Positions 1 through 5,613 of a DNA stretch of 8,118 nucleotides are shown in pieces. How positions within the stretch are numbered: the stretch's first letter is position 1; every line of letters begins with the position of its first letter. A program made the position numbers and the translations under genes. Under the pieces are notes generated by a model. That model searched no databases. It saw nothing but the letters and a program-made list of their open reading frames with translations, and was not told the DNA's origin. Source of the stretch: Sediminispirochaeta sp964394395 (GTDB taxonomy: Bacteria > Spirochaetota > Spirochaetia > DSM-16054 > Sediminispirochaetaceae); contig CAYMWV010000161.1 of assembly GCA_964394395.1 (NCBI GenBank), positions 1 through 8,118 on the forward strand, in the 5' to 3' direction.

Positions 1-212
1 GGGCAGGGATGATGTTACTGTTTCCATCACCGGAGTGTGTATTGAAAATCTGATCGCTTGATCCAGCTTTTTCTGTTTTATAAACAAATTTTGATATATG
101 CAAGGGTATATTTAGCATTATTCATGCCATAAACAAGCCTTATTTAATACTTCAGAGACTCATGTCAGGGTTGAAATTATCATCCCCGAGGAGTGAGGAG
201 CCGGGAGGGATG
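1..212. other. AT-rich intergenic stretch, no gene recognised
   Basis: No open reading frame with a credible ribosome binding site lies here. The stretch is clearly richer in A and T than the genes to its right, especially at 60-150. On the minus strand TTGCAT (about 101-106) and TATAAA (about 79-84) look promoter-like, but they are only about 15 bp apart. A minus-strand ATG at 25-27 could begin a gene running off the left edge, but it has no clear SD and only nine codons are visible. A short inverted repeat, TCATCCC (180-186) with GGGATGA (207-213), lies next to the arcC terminator. No function is assigned. Confidence 0.4.
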
Positions 213-249
213 AAAAAAACGGCCGCTCCCTGAAGGAAACGGCCGCTCT
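213..249 (-). terminator. Rho-independent terminator of arcC
   Basis: Read on the minus strand, the arm CGGCCGTTTCC (245-235), loop TTCA (234-231) and arm GGGAGCGGCCG (230-220) form an 11-bp stem with two G-U pairs, followed at once by seven U residues (219-213). The flanking GAGA can also pair with the start of the U tract. It lies 28 bp past the arcC stop codon, so it should end the ridA-arcC transcript. The palindromic CGGCCG in both arms makes the region look like a 12-bp direct repeat (217-228 and 237-248) on the plus strand. Confidence 0.88.
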
Positions 250-277
250 CTTGGTACCCCATGCATCTATTGATGCT

Positions 278-1231
278 TTATCCCTTGATCCTGGTTCCAG
301 TCTTCCATTCAAGAGCACTAAGAGCCTTATCGAGGCTGGTAATAATTGCTTCTTTCCCGCTCCATTTGACAAAACGGACAGCAGCCTCCACCTTGGGGCC
401 CATGCTTCCGGCAAGAAAATGGCCCTGGGCCATGTAATCTTCCGCCTCGGCCAGGGTTAGGGCTTCCAGCTTCTTCTGATCGGGCTCATTAAAGTTGATA
501 TAGACATGCTCCACATCGGTGAGGACCATAAAGCGGTCAGCCTGAACTGCCTGGGCAAGCTTGAAACCCGCTCTATCCTTGTCGATCACCGCATCAACCC
601 CGGAGTAGCTTCCATCGGACTCCCTCTTTACGGGAATACCACCTCCGCCGGAGGCTATAACAATTGTTTTGGTCTCAATAAGGCGGTTAATCGCCTCTTT
701 CTCCACAATATCTATGGGCTCCGGAGAAGGCACTACCCGGCGCCAACCCTTCTCTACCCCCGGTTTAGCCTCTTTTACCAGATACCCCTTCTCATCTCTG
801 AGGCTGGCAGCTTCCAAAGCGGTATAGAAAGAGCCCACGGGCTTGGAAGGGTTCTGAAAATCGGGATCCTGATCGCTCACCTCTACCTGGGTAACAACAG
901 AAGTTACCGGATGATCAATCCCCTCCTTTTTCAGATGAAAGGCAATTCTGTTCTGCATCATCCAGCCTATCTGCCCCTGGGTCATGGCACCGCACACCGC
1001 CAGAGTCTGGGGAGGGACACTATCCTTCGCCTCTTCCTGCTGAATAAGCAGGGCACCCGCCTGGGGGCCATTACCGTGGGTGATTACCGGCCGGTAACCC
1101 GCTTTCACTATCTTTGCGATCTGCTCGGCTGTTTTATCCACATTATGAAACTGCTCTTCGGTTGTTCCACTCTCATGAGCCTGCTTGATGGCATTTCCAC
1201 CAAGGGCGATGACAATTACTTCTCCGGCCAT
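278..1231 (-). CDS. arcC: Carbamate kinase
   Basis: The product (317 aa) belongs to the amino-acid kinase fold family. It catalyses the reversible reaction ATP + carbamate = ADP + carbamoyl phosphate in the cytoplasm, usually to make ATP from carbamoyl phosphate at the end of arginine, agmatine or purine fermentation. Visible motifs are ALGGNA (9-14), THGNGPQ (51-57), MTQGQIGWM (83-91), RRVVPSPEP (164-172), SGGGGIP (194-200), VIDKDRAG (215-222), LTDVEHVY (237-244) and AGSMGPK (274-280). Length and motif order match full-length family members. The start is ATG at 1229-1231, because GGAGGA (1238-1243) lies 6 nt upstream; a GTG at 1235-1237 touches the SD and is too close. ridA lies upstream on the same strand across a 179-bp gap. 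No arcA or arcB is in the window, so the source of carbamoyl phosphate is not shown. A strong terminator follows. Confidence 0.95.
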   Translation of the reverse strand: MAGEVIVIALGGNAIKQAHESGTTEEQFHNVDKTAEQIAKIVKAGYRPVITHGNGPQAGALLIQQEEAKDSVPPQTLAVCGAMTQGQIGWMMQNRIAFHLKKEGIDHPVTSVVTQVEVSDQDPDFQNPSKPVGSFYTALEAASLRDEKGYLVKEAKPGVEKGWRRVVPSPEPIDIVEKEAINRLIETKTIVIASGGGGIPVKRESDGSYSGVDAVIDKDRAGFKLAQAVQADRFMVLTDVEHVYINFNEPDQKKLEALTLAEAEDYMAQGHFLAGSMGPKVEAAVRFVKWSGKEAIITSLDKALSALEWKTGTRIKG

Positions 1232-1245
1232 GCACACTCCTCCTT

Positions 1246-1290
1246 CCGGTTTAGAAAATCCCGGTTTAGAAAATCCCGGTTCAATAGATC
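1246..1290. repeat. Three-copy 15-bp tandem repeat upstream of arcC
   Basis: The 15-mer CCGGTTTAGAAAATC occurs exactly at 1246-1260 and 1261-1275. A degenerate third copy, CCGGTTCAATAGATC, occupies 1276-1290 with 11 of 15 matches. The array ends 2 bp before the arcC SD region on the minus strand, so it is probably in the 5' leader or promoter of arcC. Each unit starts with the palindromic CCGG. It could be slippage-prone spacer DNA or repeated binding sites for a regulator; the sequence does not decide which. Confidence 0.85.
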
Positions 1291-1295
1291 ACTCC

Positions 1296-1325
1296 ATTGA
1301 ATGCAGAAAGAGGAGCTTTGGTCAA
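1296..1325 (-). promoter_or_regulatory. Possible sigma70-type promoter for arcC
   Basis: On the minus strand TTGACC (1325-1320, 5 of 6 to the -35 consensus) is followed after 18 bp by TTCAAT (1301-1296, 4 of 6 to the -10 consensus). Transcription would begin near 1289, giving a leader of about 58 nt made almost wholly of the 15-bp tandem repeats. The -10 is weak, and arcC could instead be read from the ridA promoter. Confidence 0.3.
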
Positions 1326-1379
1326 GGGTTGCAACAGGCTGCAACACATTTTTTTCCGAAAATCGTAGTACTTTCTACT

Positions 1380-1402
1380 GCCCTGTTGATGCTCTCCAGG
1401 GC
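1380..1402 (-). other. Stem-loop just after ridA
   Basis: GCCCTG (1380-1385) and CAGGGC (1397-1402) form a 6-bp stem with an 11-nt loop beginning 8 bp after the ridA stop codon. No U-tract follows on the minus strand, so it is at best a weak terminator or a transcript-end stabiliser between ridA and arcC. Confidence 0.3.
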
Positions 1403-1410
1403 CTGCTCCT

Positions 1411-1788
1411 TCACTCCTTGATGGCAATCATCTCTATCTCTACCATGCCACCTAAGGGCAGTTTTGCAACCTGTACACAGCTGCGGGCGGGATAACTGCC
1501 GCTGAAATAGGTGGCATAAATCTCATTCATCTTTCCAAAATTTTCCATATCATCCAGAAAAACCATCACCTTTACCACATCCTCAAGAGCCGCTCCAGCG
1601 GATTGGAGTACACCGATTACATTCTCAAAAGCCTTCTTTGTCTGTGCTTCGATCCCTTCCACCAGAGCGCCAAGCTCCTTATCAAAACCGAGCTGGCCCG
1701 AGGTGTAGATGAATTTTCCTGCCTTCACTCCGGGGCTGTAGGGTCCAGCCGGGGGTGGGGCATCCTTCACTTGGATTGGTGTGTGCAT
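1411..1788 (-). CDS. ridA: RidA family reactive enamine/imine deaminase
   Basis: The product (125 aa) is a typical full-length RidA (YjgF/YER057c/UK114) protein, a cytosolic trimer in known members. RidA hydrolyses 2-aminoacrylate and related enamines or imines, released by PLP enzymes, to keto acids and ammonia. Hallmarks are the N-terminal GPYSPG (15-20), TSGQLG (29-34), the substrate-binding arginine R102 in PARS (100-103) and the acidic residue E119 in VEIEM (116-120), so the catalytic pattern looks intact. An SD GGAGG on the minus strand (within 1794-1800) lies about 6-7 nt before the ATG at 1786-1788. It is divergent from a MalY-type C-S lyase gene, an enzyme class that can generate aminoacrylate, and upstream of arcC on the same strand. 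Other RidA subfamilies act in pyrimidine or purine catabolism, so a role alongside carbamate kinase is the alternative reading. Confidence 0.93.
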   Translation of the reverse strand: MHTPIQVKDAPPPAGPYSPGVKAGKFIYTSGQLGFDKELGALVEGIEAQTKKAFENVIGVLQSAGAALEDVVKVMVFLDDMENFGKMNEIYATYFSGSYPARSCVQVAKLPLGGMVEIEMIAIKE

Positions 1789-1865
1789 AGTATCCTCCTC
1801 TTATCAAGATCTTCTCTTACTGTAAATCGAAACGGGAAGGTGGTCCAGTGGAATAGTGAAGAACT

Positions 1866-1885
1866 GCTTGGCAGAACTGCGAAGC
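1866..1885. promoter_or_regulatory. Imperfect palindrome in the ridA/malY divergent region
   Basis: GCTT-G-GCAG-AA-CTGC-G-AAGC is a 20-bp inverted repeat with one central mismatched pair (1870 against 1881). It ends 10 bp before the first malY start codon, in the 107-bp divergent interval. It could be an operator shared by ridA and malY, or an mRNA hairpin next to the weak malY ribosome site. I see no convincing -10/-35 pair for either gene in the interval. Confidence 0.35.
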
Positions 1886-1895
1886 GTGGGGTAGT

Positions 1896-3167
1896 ATGGG
1901 CGGCATGAACAGCGAGAAGAGGAGCAACAAGAAGAGGAACAACGGGCAAGCGGGTAATGCAGCTGCCGACGGAGCTCAAACTGTCGATTATGATACCATC
2001 CCCCAGCGCCGGGGCACCGGCTCCATCAAGTGGGAAATGAAGCCCCATCCCGAGGCGGAAGATCAGATCCCCCTCTGGGTGGCTGATATGGACTTCCCTG
2101 CTCCTAGGCCTCTGATTGATGCGCTTCACCGGCGGGTTGAGCAGGGAGTTTTCGGTTATACCTGGGCAAGGGAGAACTACTACAGGGCTATTGACAGTTG
2201 GTTCAGCCGCCGCTTTGGCTTATCTGTCAAGAAGGAAGATGTGACCATCTGCCCCGGGATCGTTCCGGCGGTCAATATCGCAGTCAAAGCTCTCACCAAA
2301 CCGGGGGATGGAGTGATTATTCAGAACCCGGTCTACTATCCTTTTACCTCTGCGGTTAAACAGAACGGCCGCAAACTTCTCATCAACAATCTCACCGAAG
2401 AGGATGGAAGATGGACAATCGATTTTCCCAATCTGGAAGAGGCGGCAAAAGAGGCAAAGATGCTTATCCTCTGCTCCCCCCACAATCCAGTAGGCAGGGT
2501 CTGGAGCAGGGAGGAGCTGGAAAGGGTGGCCGATATTGCTAGAAGGCGTGAGCTCATCGTGGTATCCGATGAAATCCACTGTGACCTGGTGATGCCTGAT
2601 GCTCCCCAGGCTCACATCCCCTGGAATTTATTGAGCGAAGATGCTGCTCACCGCTCCATCCTCTGTACCGCTCCAAGTAAGAGTTTCAACATCCCCGGTC
2701 TTGCCACCAGTAACATCATCATCTCCAATCCAGCGCTGCGAAAGGTGTTTCGGCAGGAGTTAAACCGCAGTTCCAGCGATCTTCCTAATGTATTCGGCAC
2801 GGTGGCAAGCGAAGCGGCCTATCTGGAAGGAGAAGCGTGGCTGGAAGAGACCCTGGTCTACATTGCCGGAAACAGGGATGCGGTGCTGGAGCTGCTATCT
2901 GCAAAGCTGCCGGGAGTTACAGCTGCCCCTCTGGAAGCAACCTATCTCCTCTGGCTCGATTTCAGAAGCGTGCTCCAACAGATCGGCACCGACAGTGCAG
3001 GTCTTGAAAGAGTCCTGGTGGATGAAGCAAAGGTGTGGTTAGAAGCGGGAAGTATCTTCGGGGAACGGGGCGAGGGCTTTATGCGGGTTAACATAGCCAC
3101 TGCCCGTCCGCTCCTCATGGATGCATTTACCAGAATTGTTGAAGTTCTGAAAAGGAGTACGTTATGA
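1896..3167 (+). CDS. MalY/PatB-type PLP-dependent C-S beta-lyase (aminotransferase class I/II fold)
   Basis: The product (423 aa) is a fold-type I PLP enzyme of the MalY/PatB group. Characterised members cleave cystathionine or cysteine conjugates at the C-S bond, giving a thiol plus 2-aminoacrylate, which decays to pyruvate and ammonia. The family start YDTIPQRRGTGSIKW is at 32-46, then WVADMDF (61-67), NPVYYPF (144-150), PHNPVG (195-200) with the PLP-ring asparagine N197, SDEIH with D225 (224-228), the Schiff-base lysine K262 in SKSFNIPG (261-268) and the carboxylate-binding R397 in MRVNIA (396-401). About 30 hydrophilic Lys/Asn-rich residues precede the family start, with no later start codon to avoid them; they contain an in-frame 15-bp duplication (1914-1943). 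ATG at 1896 or 1905 may be used, and the SD is weak (GTGGGG near 1887). The stop overlaps the next gene. Exact substrate is not determinable. Confidence 0.9.
   Translation: MGGMNSEKRSNKKRNNGQAGNAAADGAQTVDYDTIPQRRGTGSIKWEMKPHPEAEDQIPLWVADMDFPAPRPLIDALHRRVEQGVFGYTWARENYYRAIDSWFSRRFGLSVKKEDVTICPGIVPAVNIAVKALTKPGDGVIIQNPVYYPFTSAVKQNGRKLLINNLTEEDGRWTIDFPNLEEAAKEAKMLILCSPHNPVGRVWSREELERVADIARRRELIVVSDEIHCDLVMPDAPQAHIPWNLLSEDAAHRSILCTAPSKSFNIPGLATSNIIISNPALRKVFRQELNRSSSDLPNVFGTVASEAAYLEGEAWLEETLVYIAGNRDAVLELLSAKLPGVTAAPLEATYLLWLDFRSVLQQIGTDSAGLERVLVDEAKVWLEAGSIFGERGEGFMRVNIATARPLLMDAFTRIVEVLKRSTL
1914..1943 (+). repeat. In-frame 15-bp tandem duplication in the malY-like N-terminal extension
   Basis: GAGAAGAGGAGCAAC (1914-1928) is followed directly by AAGAAGAGGAACAAC (1929-1943), matching at 13 of 15 positions. 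It encodes EKRSN then KKRNN. The duplication lies in the basic N-terminal tail absent from typical family members and preserves the reading frame. Confidence 0.7.
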
Positions 3168-3664
3168 AAAGATTGTATTTGATGCGCCACGCCAAGACTG
3201 AACATGTTTCGGGTAAAAAGGATTTTCTCCGGGAGCTTACCGATAGAGGCCGCAAAGATGCTGAGAAGGCGGGAAGAAAACTGGCAGGAATGGATCATCT
3301 GCCAGAAAAGATCATCAGCTCCCCCGCCCTCCGGGCCAAAGAGACCGCCGAGATCGTTGCAGCCATCTTGAAGGGAGATGAGCAGCTGTTTTCACCTGCG
3401 AGCTCAGCAGTCACCCTCGTCGACTCCCTCTACGCCGGAACTGCAGAGGAATATTTGCAACTTATCAAGCAACAGGGCAGTGGTGATGCCTTGCTACTGG
3501 TAGCCCACAACCCATCGATCGAACAGCTTGCCGAGCACTTCGAAAGGGGAGGCGCCGGGATGTCCACCAGTGAAGTTGCCTGGTTTGACTTCGAAATCGA
3601 GACCTGGAAAGAGCTGGGATCAGAAAGCCGCCCCAAAAGATCTGATAGAATGAAAGCTATCTAA
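3164..3664 (+). CDS. SixA-like histidine phosphatase superfamily protein
   Basis: The product (166 aa) has the phosphoglycerate-mutase-like (RHG) fold in its short SixA form. LMRHAKTE (6-13) carries R8 and the phospho-accepting H9, SSPALRAKETAE (52-63) carries the second phosphate-binding arginine R57, and VAHNPSIE (113-120) carries H115. All core catalytic residues are therefore present. E. coli SixA removes phosphate from a histidine phosphotransfer protein; many relatives have unknown substrates, so protein- or small-molecule phosphatase activity is all that can be said. The ATG at 3164 overlaps the TGA of the PLP enzyme gene (ATGA), and AAGGAG (3152-3157) lies 6 nt upstream, implying coupled translation. 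The last five codons and the stop lie inside the left end of a dispersed repeat, so the tail RMKAI may not be native. No membrane segment or signal peptide is seen. Confidence 0.9.
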   Translation: MKRLYLMRHAKTEHVSGKKDFLRELTDRGRKDAEKAGRKLAGMDHLPEKIISSPALRAKETAEIVAAILKGDEQLFSPASSAVTLVDSLYAGTAEEYLQLIKQQGSGDALLLVAHNPSIEQLAEHFERGGAGMSTSEVAWFDFEIETWKELGSESRPKRSDRMKAI

Positions 3665-3737
3665 CCTTAGGGCAAGCCCTGGCACCGGGACACATAGCGT
3701 CCCTCTCCGACCCAAGGGTCTGGGCATTGATACCTTC
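3651..3737. repeat. Compact structured repeat with terminal inverted repeats, copy 1
   Basis: This roughly 86-bp unit fills the convergent gap between sixA and the M29 peptidase gene. Its ends, AAGCTATCTA (3654-3663) and TTGATACCTT (3727-3736), are inverted repeats with 8 of 10 pairs. Inside are three hairpins in a row: AGGGC-AA-GCCCT (3669-3680), GGGACAC-ATA-GCGTCCC with one mismatch (3687-3703), and GACCC-AA-GGGTC (3709-3720). Bases 3651-3701 align without gaps to 8068-8118 at 44 of 51 positions. A mobile miniature (MITE-like or REP-like) element is the most economical reading. No oligo-T run follows any hairpin, so it is not a classical terminator, although it may stop convergent transcripts. 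Confidence 0.75.
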
Positions 3738-3752
3738 TGACATCTTTTACAA

Positions 3753-4871
3753 TCAGGCGAGCTGATCCGGATTGAGGGCCTTGAAGGCTGGGTGGACAAA
3801 TATCCCGTCCCGCCTGATCACTTCATCGTCCATGTAAATCTCCCCTCCACCCCATTCGGGCCTCTGGATATTCACCAGATCCCAGTGGACAGCACTCTTG
3901 TTTCCGTTATCGCAGTCGTCGTAGGCGTTTCCCGGGGTGAAATGGAAGGAACCGGCTATTTTCTCATCAAAAAGGGTGTTGTCCATCGGGCTTGTTATGT
4001 AAGGATTACAACCCAGGGCAAACTCACCGATATAACGAGCTCCCTCATCGGTATCCAGAATAGCGTTGAGCCGCTTTGTATCGTTTGCTGTCGCTTCTAC
4101 AATCTTGCCCTTCTCAAAGCGGAACTTGATATCCTTAAAGGTAAAGCCTTCGCTGGTTGAAGGGGTATTATAGCTGATGACCCCCTCCACACTCTCCTTT
4201 ACCGGGCAGGTGTATATCTCCCCGTCGGGGATGTTGGCAAGGCCGTCGCACTTTACCGCAGGCAGCCCCTCTATCGAGAAGCTGAGATCGGTGCCGGGGC
4301 CGGTAATCCTGACCCGCTTTGCCTTGTCGATAAAAGCAGCTGCAGGCTCCATCGCCTTTGACATGGCCGGGTAATCAACATCGATGGAAACCCGGTAGTA
4401 AAACTCCTCGAAAGCATCAAAGGAGATACCTGCCTGGTAGGCCATGGTGCTGGTGGGATAACGAAGGACAACCCAGCGGGTATCCGGGATACGGACTCCG
4501 AAATGAACGGGTTTGTAATAGTTGCTTCGATAGATTCTCATCTTATCTGCAGGGACATCGGACATCTCCAAATCATTGTTCACTGCCCTGATCCCGATAA
4601 AGGTGTCCATTTTTTTCATCCGGTACACCTCACAATCGGCAAGGAGGGCCAAACTCTCTTCATCGGCCCCTATTGCGAGGGTGCGTTGAACCCTCTCGCT
4701 CCCCATATGCACCACCGGCTTGCCTCCGGCTTGGTACACTGCTGCCACAAGTGCTTCAGTCATCTCCACCGGGATATCGGTAGCCTGGATCAGGCAGCTT
4801 TCCCCCTTTTTGAGATTAATTGAATAAGTAACCAGCAACTCCGCCAACTTCTTATGTCTTGGATCCTTCAT
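3753..4871 (-). CDS. M29 family metallo-aminopeptidase
   Basis: The product (372 aa) matches the thermophilic aminopeptidase T/AmpS group (peptidase family M29), cytosolic enzymes that remove N-terminal residues using two metal ions. Candidate metal ligands and catalytic residues appear in the expected order: E218 (DGEIYTCP, 216-223), E283 (GEFALGCNP, 282-290), H310 and Y317 (SFHFTPGNAY, 308-317), H329 and D331 (VHWDLV, 328-333). The N-terminal half (MKDPRHKKLAELLV and on) is the usual alpha/beta region, and length is near normal for the bacterial family. Start ATG at 4869-4871 is supported by GGAGT (4881-4877) about 5 nt upstream. The gene is divergent from a small acidic protein gene and convergent with sixA. 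Substrate preference cannot be read from the sequence. Confidence 0.92.
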   Translation of the reverse strand: MKDPRHKKLAELLVTYSINLKKGESCLIQATDIPVEMTEALVAAVYQAGGKPVVHMGSERVQRTLAIGADEESLALLADCEVYRMKKMDTFIGIRAVNNDLEMSDVPADKMRIYRSNYYKPVHFGVRIPDTRWVVLRYPTSTMAYQAGISFDAFEEFYYRVSIDVDYPAMSKAMEPAAAFIDKAKRVRITGPGTDLSFSIEGLPAVKCDGLANIPDGEIYTCPVKESVEGVISYNTPSTSEGFTFKDIKFRFEKGKIVEATANDTKRLNAILDTDEGARYIGEFALGCNPYITSPMDNTLFDEKIAGSFHFTPGNAYDDCDNGNKSAVHWDLVNIQRPEWGGGEIYMDDEVIRRDGIFVHPAFKALNPDQLA

Positions 4872-4889
4872 TTCTCACTCCAATAGTAG

Positions 4890-4900
4890 TATATTATATA
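4890..4900. promoter_or_regulatory. Shared AT-rich core of a compact divergent promoter
   Basis: The 46 bp between the M29 gene start and the small-protein start contain TATATTATATA (4890-4900). On the minus strand it includes a perfect -10, TATAAT (4898-4893), placing the peptidase transcript start near 4886. On the plus strand TATATT or TATTAT could be the -10 for the small gene. The -35 matches are poor on both strands (for example TCATTC at 4921-4916 minus, TTCATT at 4867-4872 plus). The two -10 elements overlap, so polymerase binding for the two genes should compete. Confidence 0.45.
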
Positions 4901-4917
4901 GAGAGGAGGTGAACAGA

Positions 4918-5115
4918 ATGACATCCATAGATCCGATCACCCCAAATACCTATCCGGTTTATCCTGAACCACAGCCAAGGGAAGAGGAACCGGTTGAAGA
5001 AACTCCCCCCAGTGAAGAAAACTCAAATCGGGACAAAGAAGCTCAGCCGCCGGAGGATCGTCCCTATGAATCGTGGGATGACCACCGGGGCAAGGAAGTA
5101 GATACCTCCCGATGA
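4918..5115 (+). CDS. Small acidic, proline-rich protein of unknown function (65 aa)
   Basis: I do not recognise this protein. It is real on translation signals: AGGAGGTGA (4904-4912), a complete match to the usual anti-SD, lies 8 nt (from the end of AGGAGG) before ATG 4918-4920. A GTG at 4909-4911 in the same frame is inside the SD and is not the start. The 65 residues are very rich in P, E and D (for example PEPQPREEEP, 16-25), with no membrane segment, signal peptide, cysteine or predicted globular core, so it is likely disordered. It ends in GKEVDTSR (58-65); a G-x-x-[VI]-D close to the C terminus is also seen in YjfB-type small motility proteins, but this similarity is too short to assign function. 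It is divergent from the M29 gene and its stop is 7 bp from the convergent marR stop. Confidence 0.75.
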   Translation: MTSIDPITPNTYPVYPEPQPREEEPVEETPPSEENSNRDKEAQPPEDRPYESWDDHRGKEVDTSR

Positions 5116-5120
5116 GTGAG

Positions 5121-5132
5121 GCTTATATAAGC
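5121..5132. repeat. 12-bp perfect palindrome at the convergent small-ORF/marR junction
   Basis: GCTTATATAAGC is fully self-complementary. It begins 5 bp after the stop of the small protein gene and includes the marR stop codon (5123-5125). No U-tract follows, so it is not a standard terminator. Confidence 0.5.
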
Positions 5133-5599
5133 TGACTGATCTCATCCTCCGGGAGAGTTATATTCTCGGCGTGCATCATGGTAGCAATCCGCTGGAGGGA
5201 TGAAAGAATCAGATTCTGCTCCCAGCTCTCCAGGGTTTGAAAACTATTGATAAAATCTGCCTGAAGAACCGAAGGGTTGGTATCAAGGATTTCATCCGCC
5301 TTTTCGGTTGTATGCACCAATACCCGGCGTTTGTCCTGGGTACTTCTCTCTCTTGTTACCATCTCCCGTTTTTCCAAGCGGTCGATAATATTGGTCACAG
5401 TAGCCTGACTAAGGGCTACCTTCTTTGCTACATGTCCTATAGTGATATCCTGTCCTGAACGTATCTCCTTCAGGATCATCAGCTGCGGCCCGGTGAGACC
5501 GTATTCCTTCCCGAGCTTTTTCGAATGCATATCGATCGCCCGGATAATTCGCCGCAAGGTCACTAAGACGTCATAACTAATGTCATGGTACTCTGCCAT
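5123..5599 (-). CDS. MarR family winged-helix transcriptional regulator
   Basis: The product (158 aa) has standard MarR length and layout: N-terminal dimerisation helices (about 8-32), helix-turn-helix LSQATVTNIIDRLEKRE (63-79), a wing with the conserved DKRR (89-92), and C-terminal dimerisation helices (about 100-143). MarR proteins are dimers that usually repress their own and adjacent genes and release DNA on binding a small ligand. The wording LTGPQLMILKEI (35-46) resembles the EctR-like branch, but no ectoine genes are present, so no specific name is given. ATG at 5597-5599 follows GGAGG with a 6-nt gap. It is downstream of phnE on the same strand across 72 bp that contain its own promoter and a palindrome, so it likely autoregulates; no terminator separates it from phnE. 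Confidence 0.93.
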   Translation of the reverse strand: MAEYHDISYDVLVTLRRIIRAIDMHSKKLGKEYGLTGPQLMILKEIRSGQDITIGHVAKKVALSQATVTNIIDRLEKREMVTRERSTQDKRRVLVHTTEKADEILDTNPSVLQADFINSFQTLESWEQNLILSSLQRIATMMHAENITLPEDEISQLI

Positions 5600-5613
5600 A
5601 CCACACCTCCAAA

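Noticed and set aside
1..27. Possible start of a minus-strand gene leaving the left edge
   Set aside because: Only nine codons are visible and no convincing SD precedes the ATG.
213..249. Functional 12-bp direct repeat (AAACGGCCGCTC twice)
   Set aside because: It is explained by the two arms of the arcC terminator, each containing the self-complementary CGGCCG.
160..414. 84-codon minus-strand frame at the arcC 3' end
   Set aside because: It overlaps arcC in another frame and reads through the arcC terminator hairpin; there is no SD.
1246..1290. CRISPR array
   Set aside because: Units are directly abutting 15-mers without spacers, and there are only three.
506..1300. 264-codon open frame on the plus strand opposite arcC
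   Set aside because: It runs antisense to a gene with all carbamate kinase motifs, has no ribosome site, and its protein has no recognisable family features.
2220..2615. 131-codon minus-strand frame inside the PLP enzyme gene
   Set aside because: It is antisense to the conserved catalytic core and has no translation signals.
3651..3737. tRNA gene, because of length and three-hairpin shape
   Set aside because: Loops are only 2-3 nt, there is no GTTC T-loop or 7-nt anticodon loop, and the stems do not have tRNA lengths.
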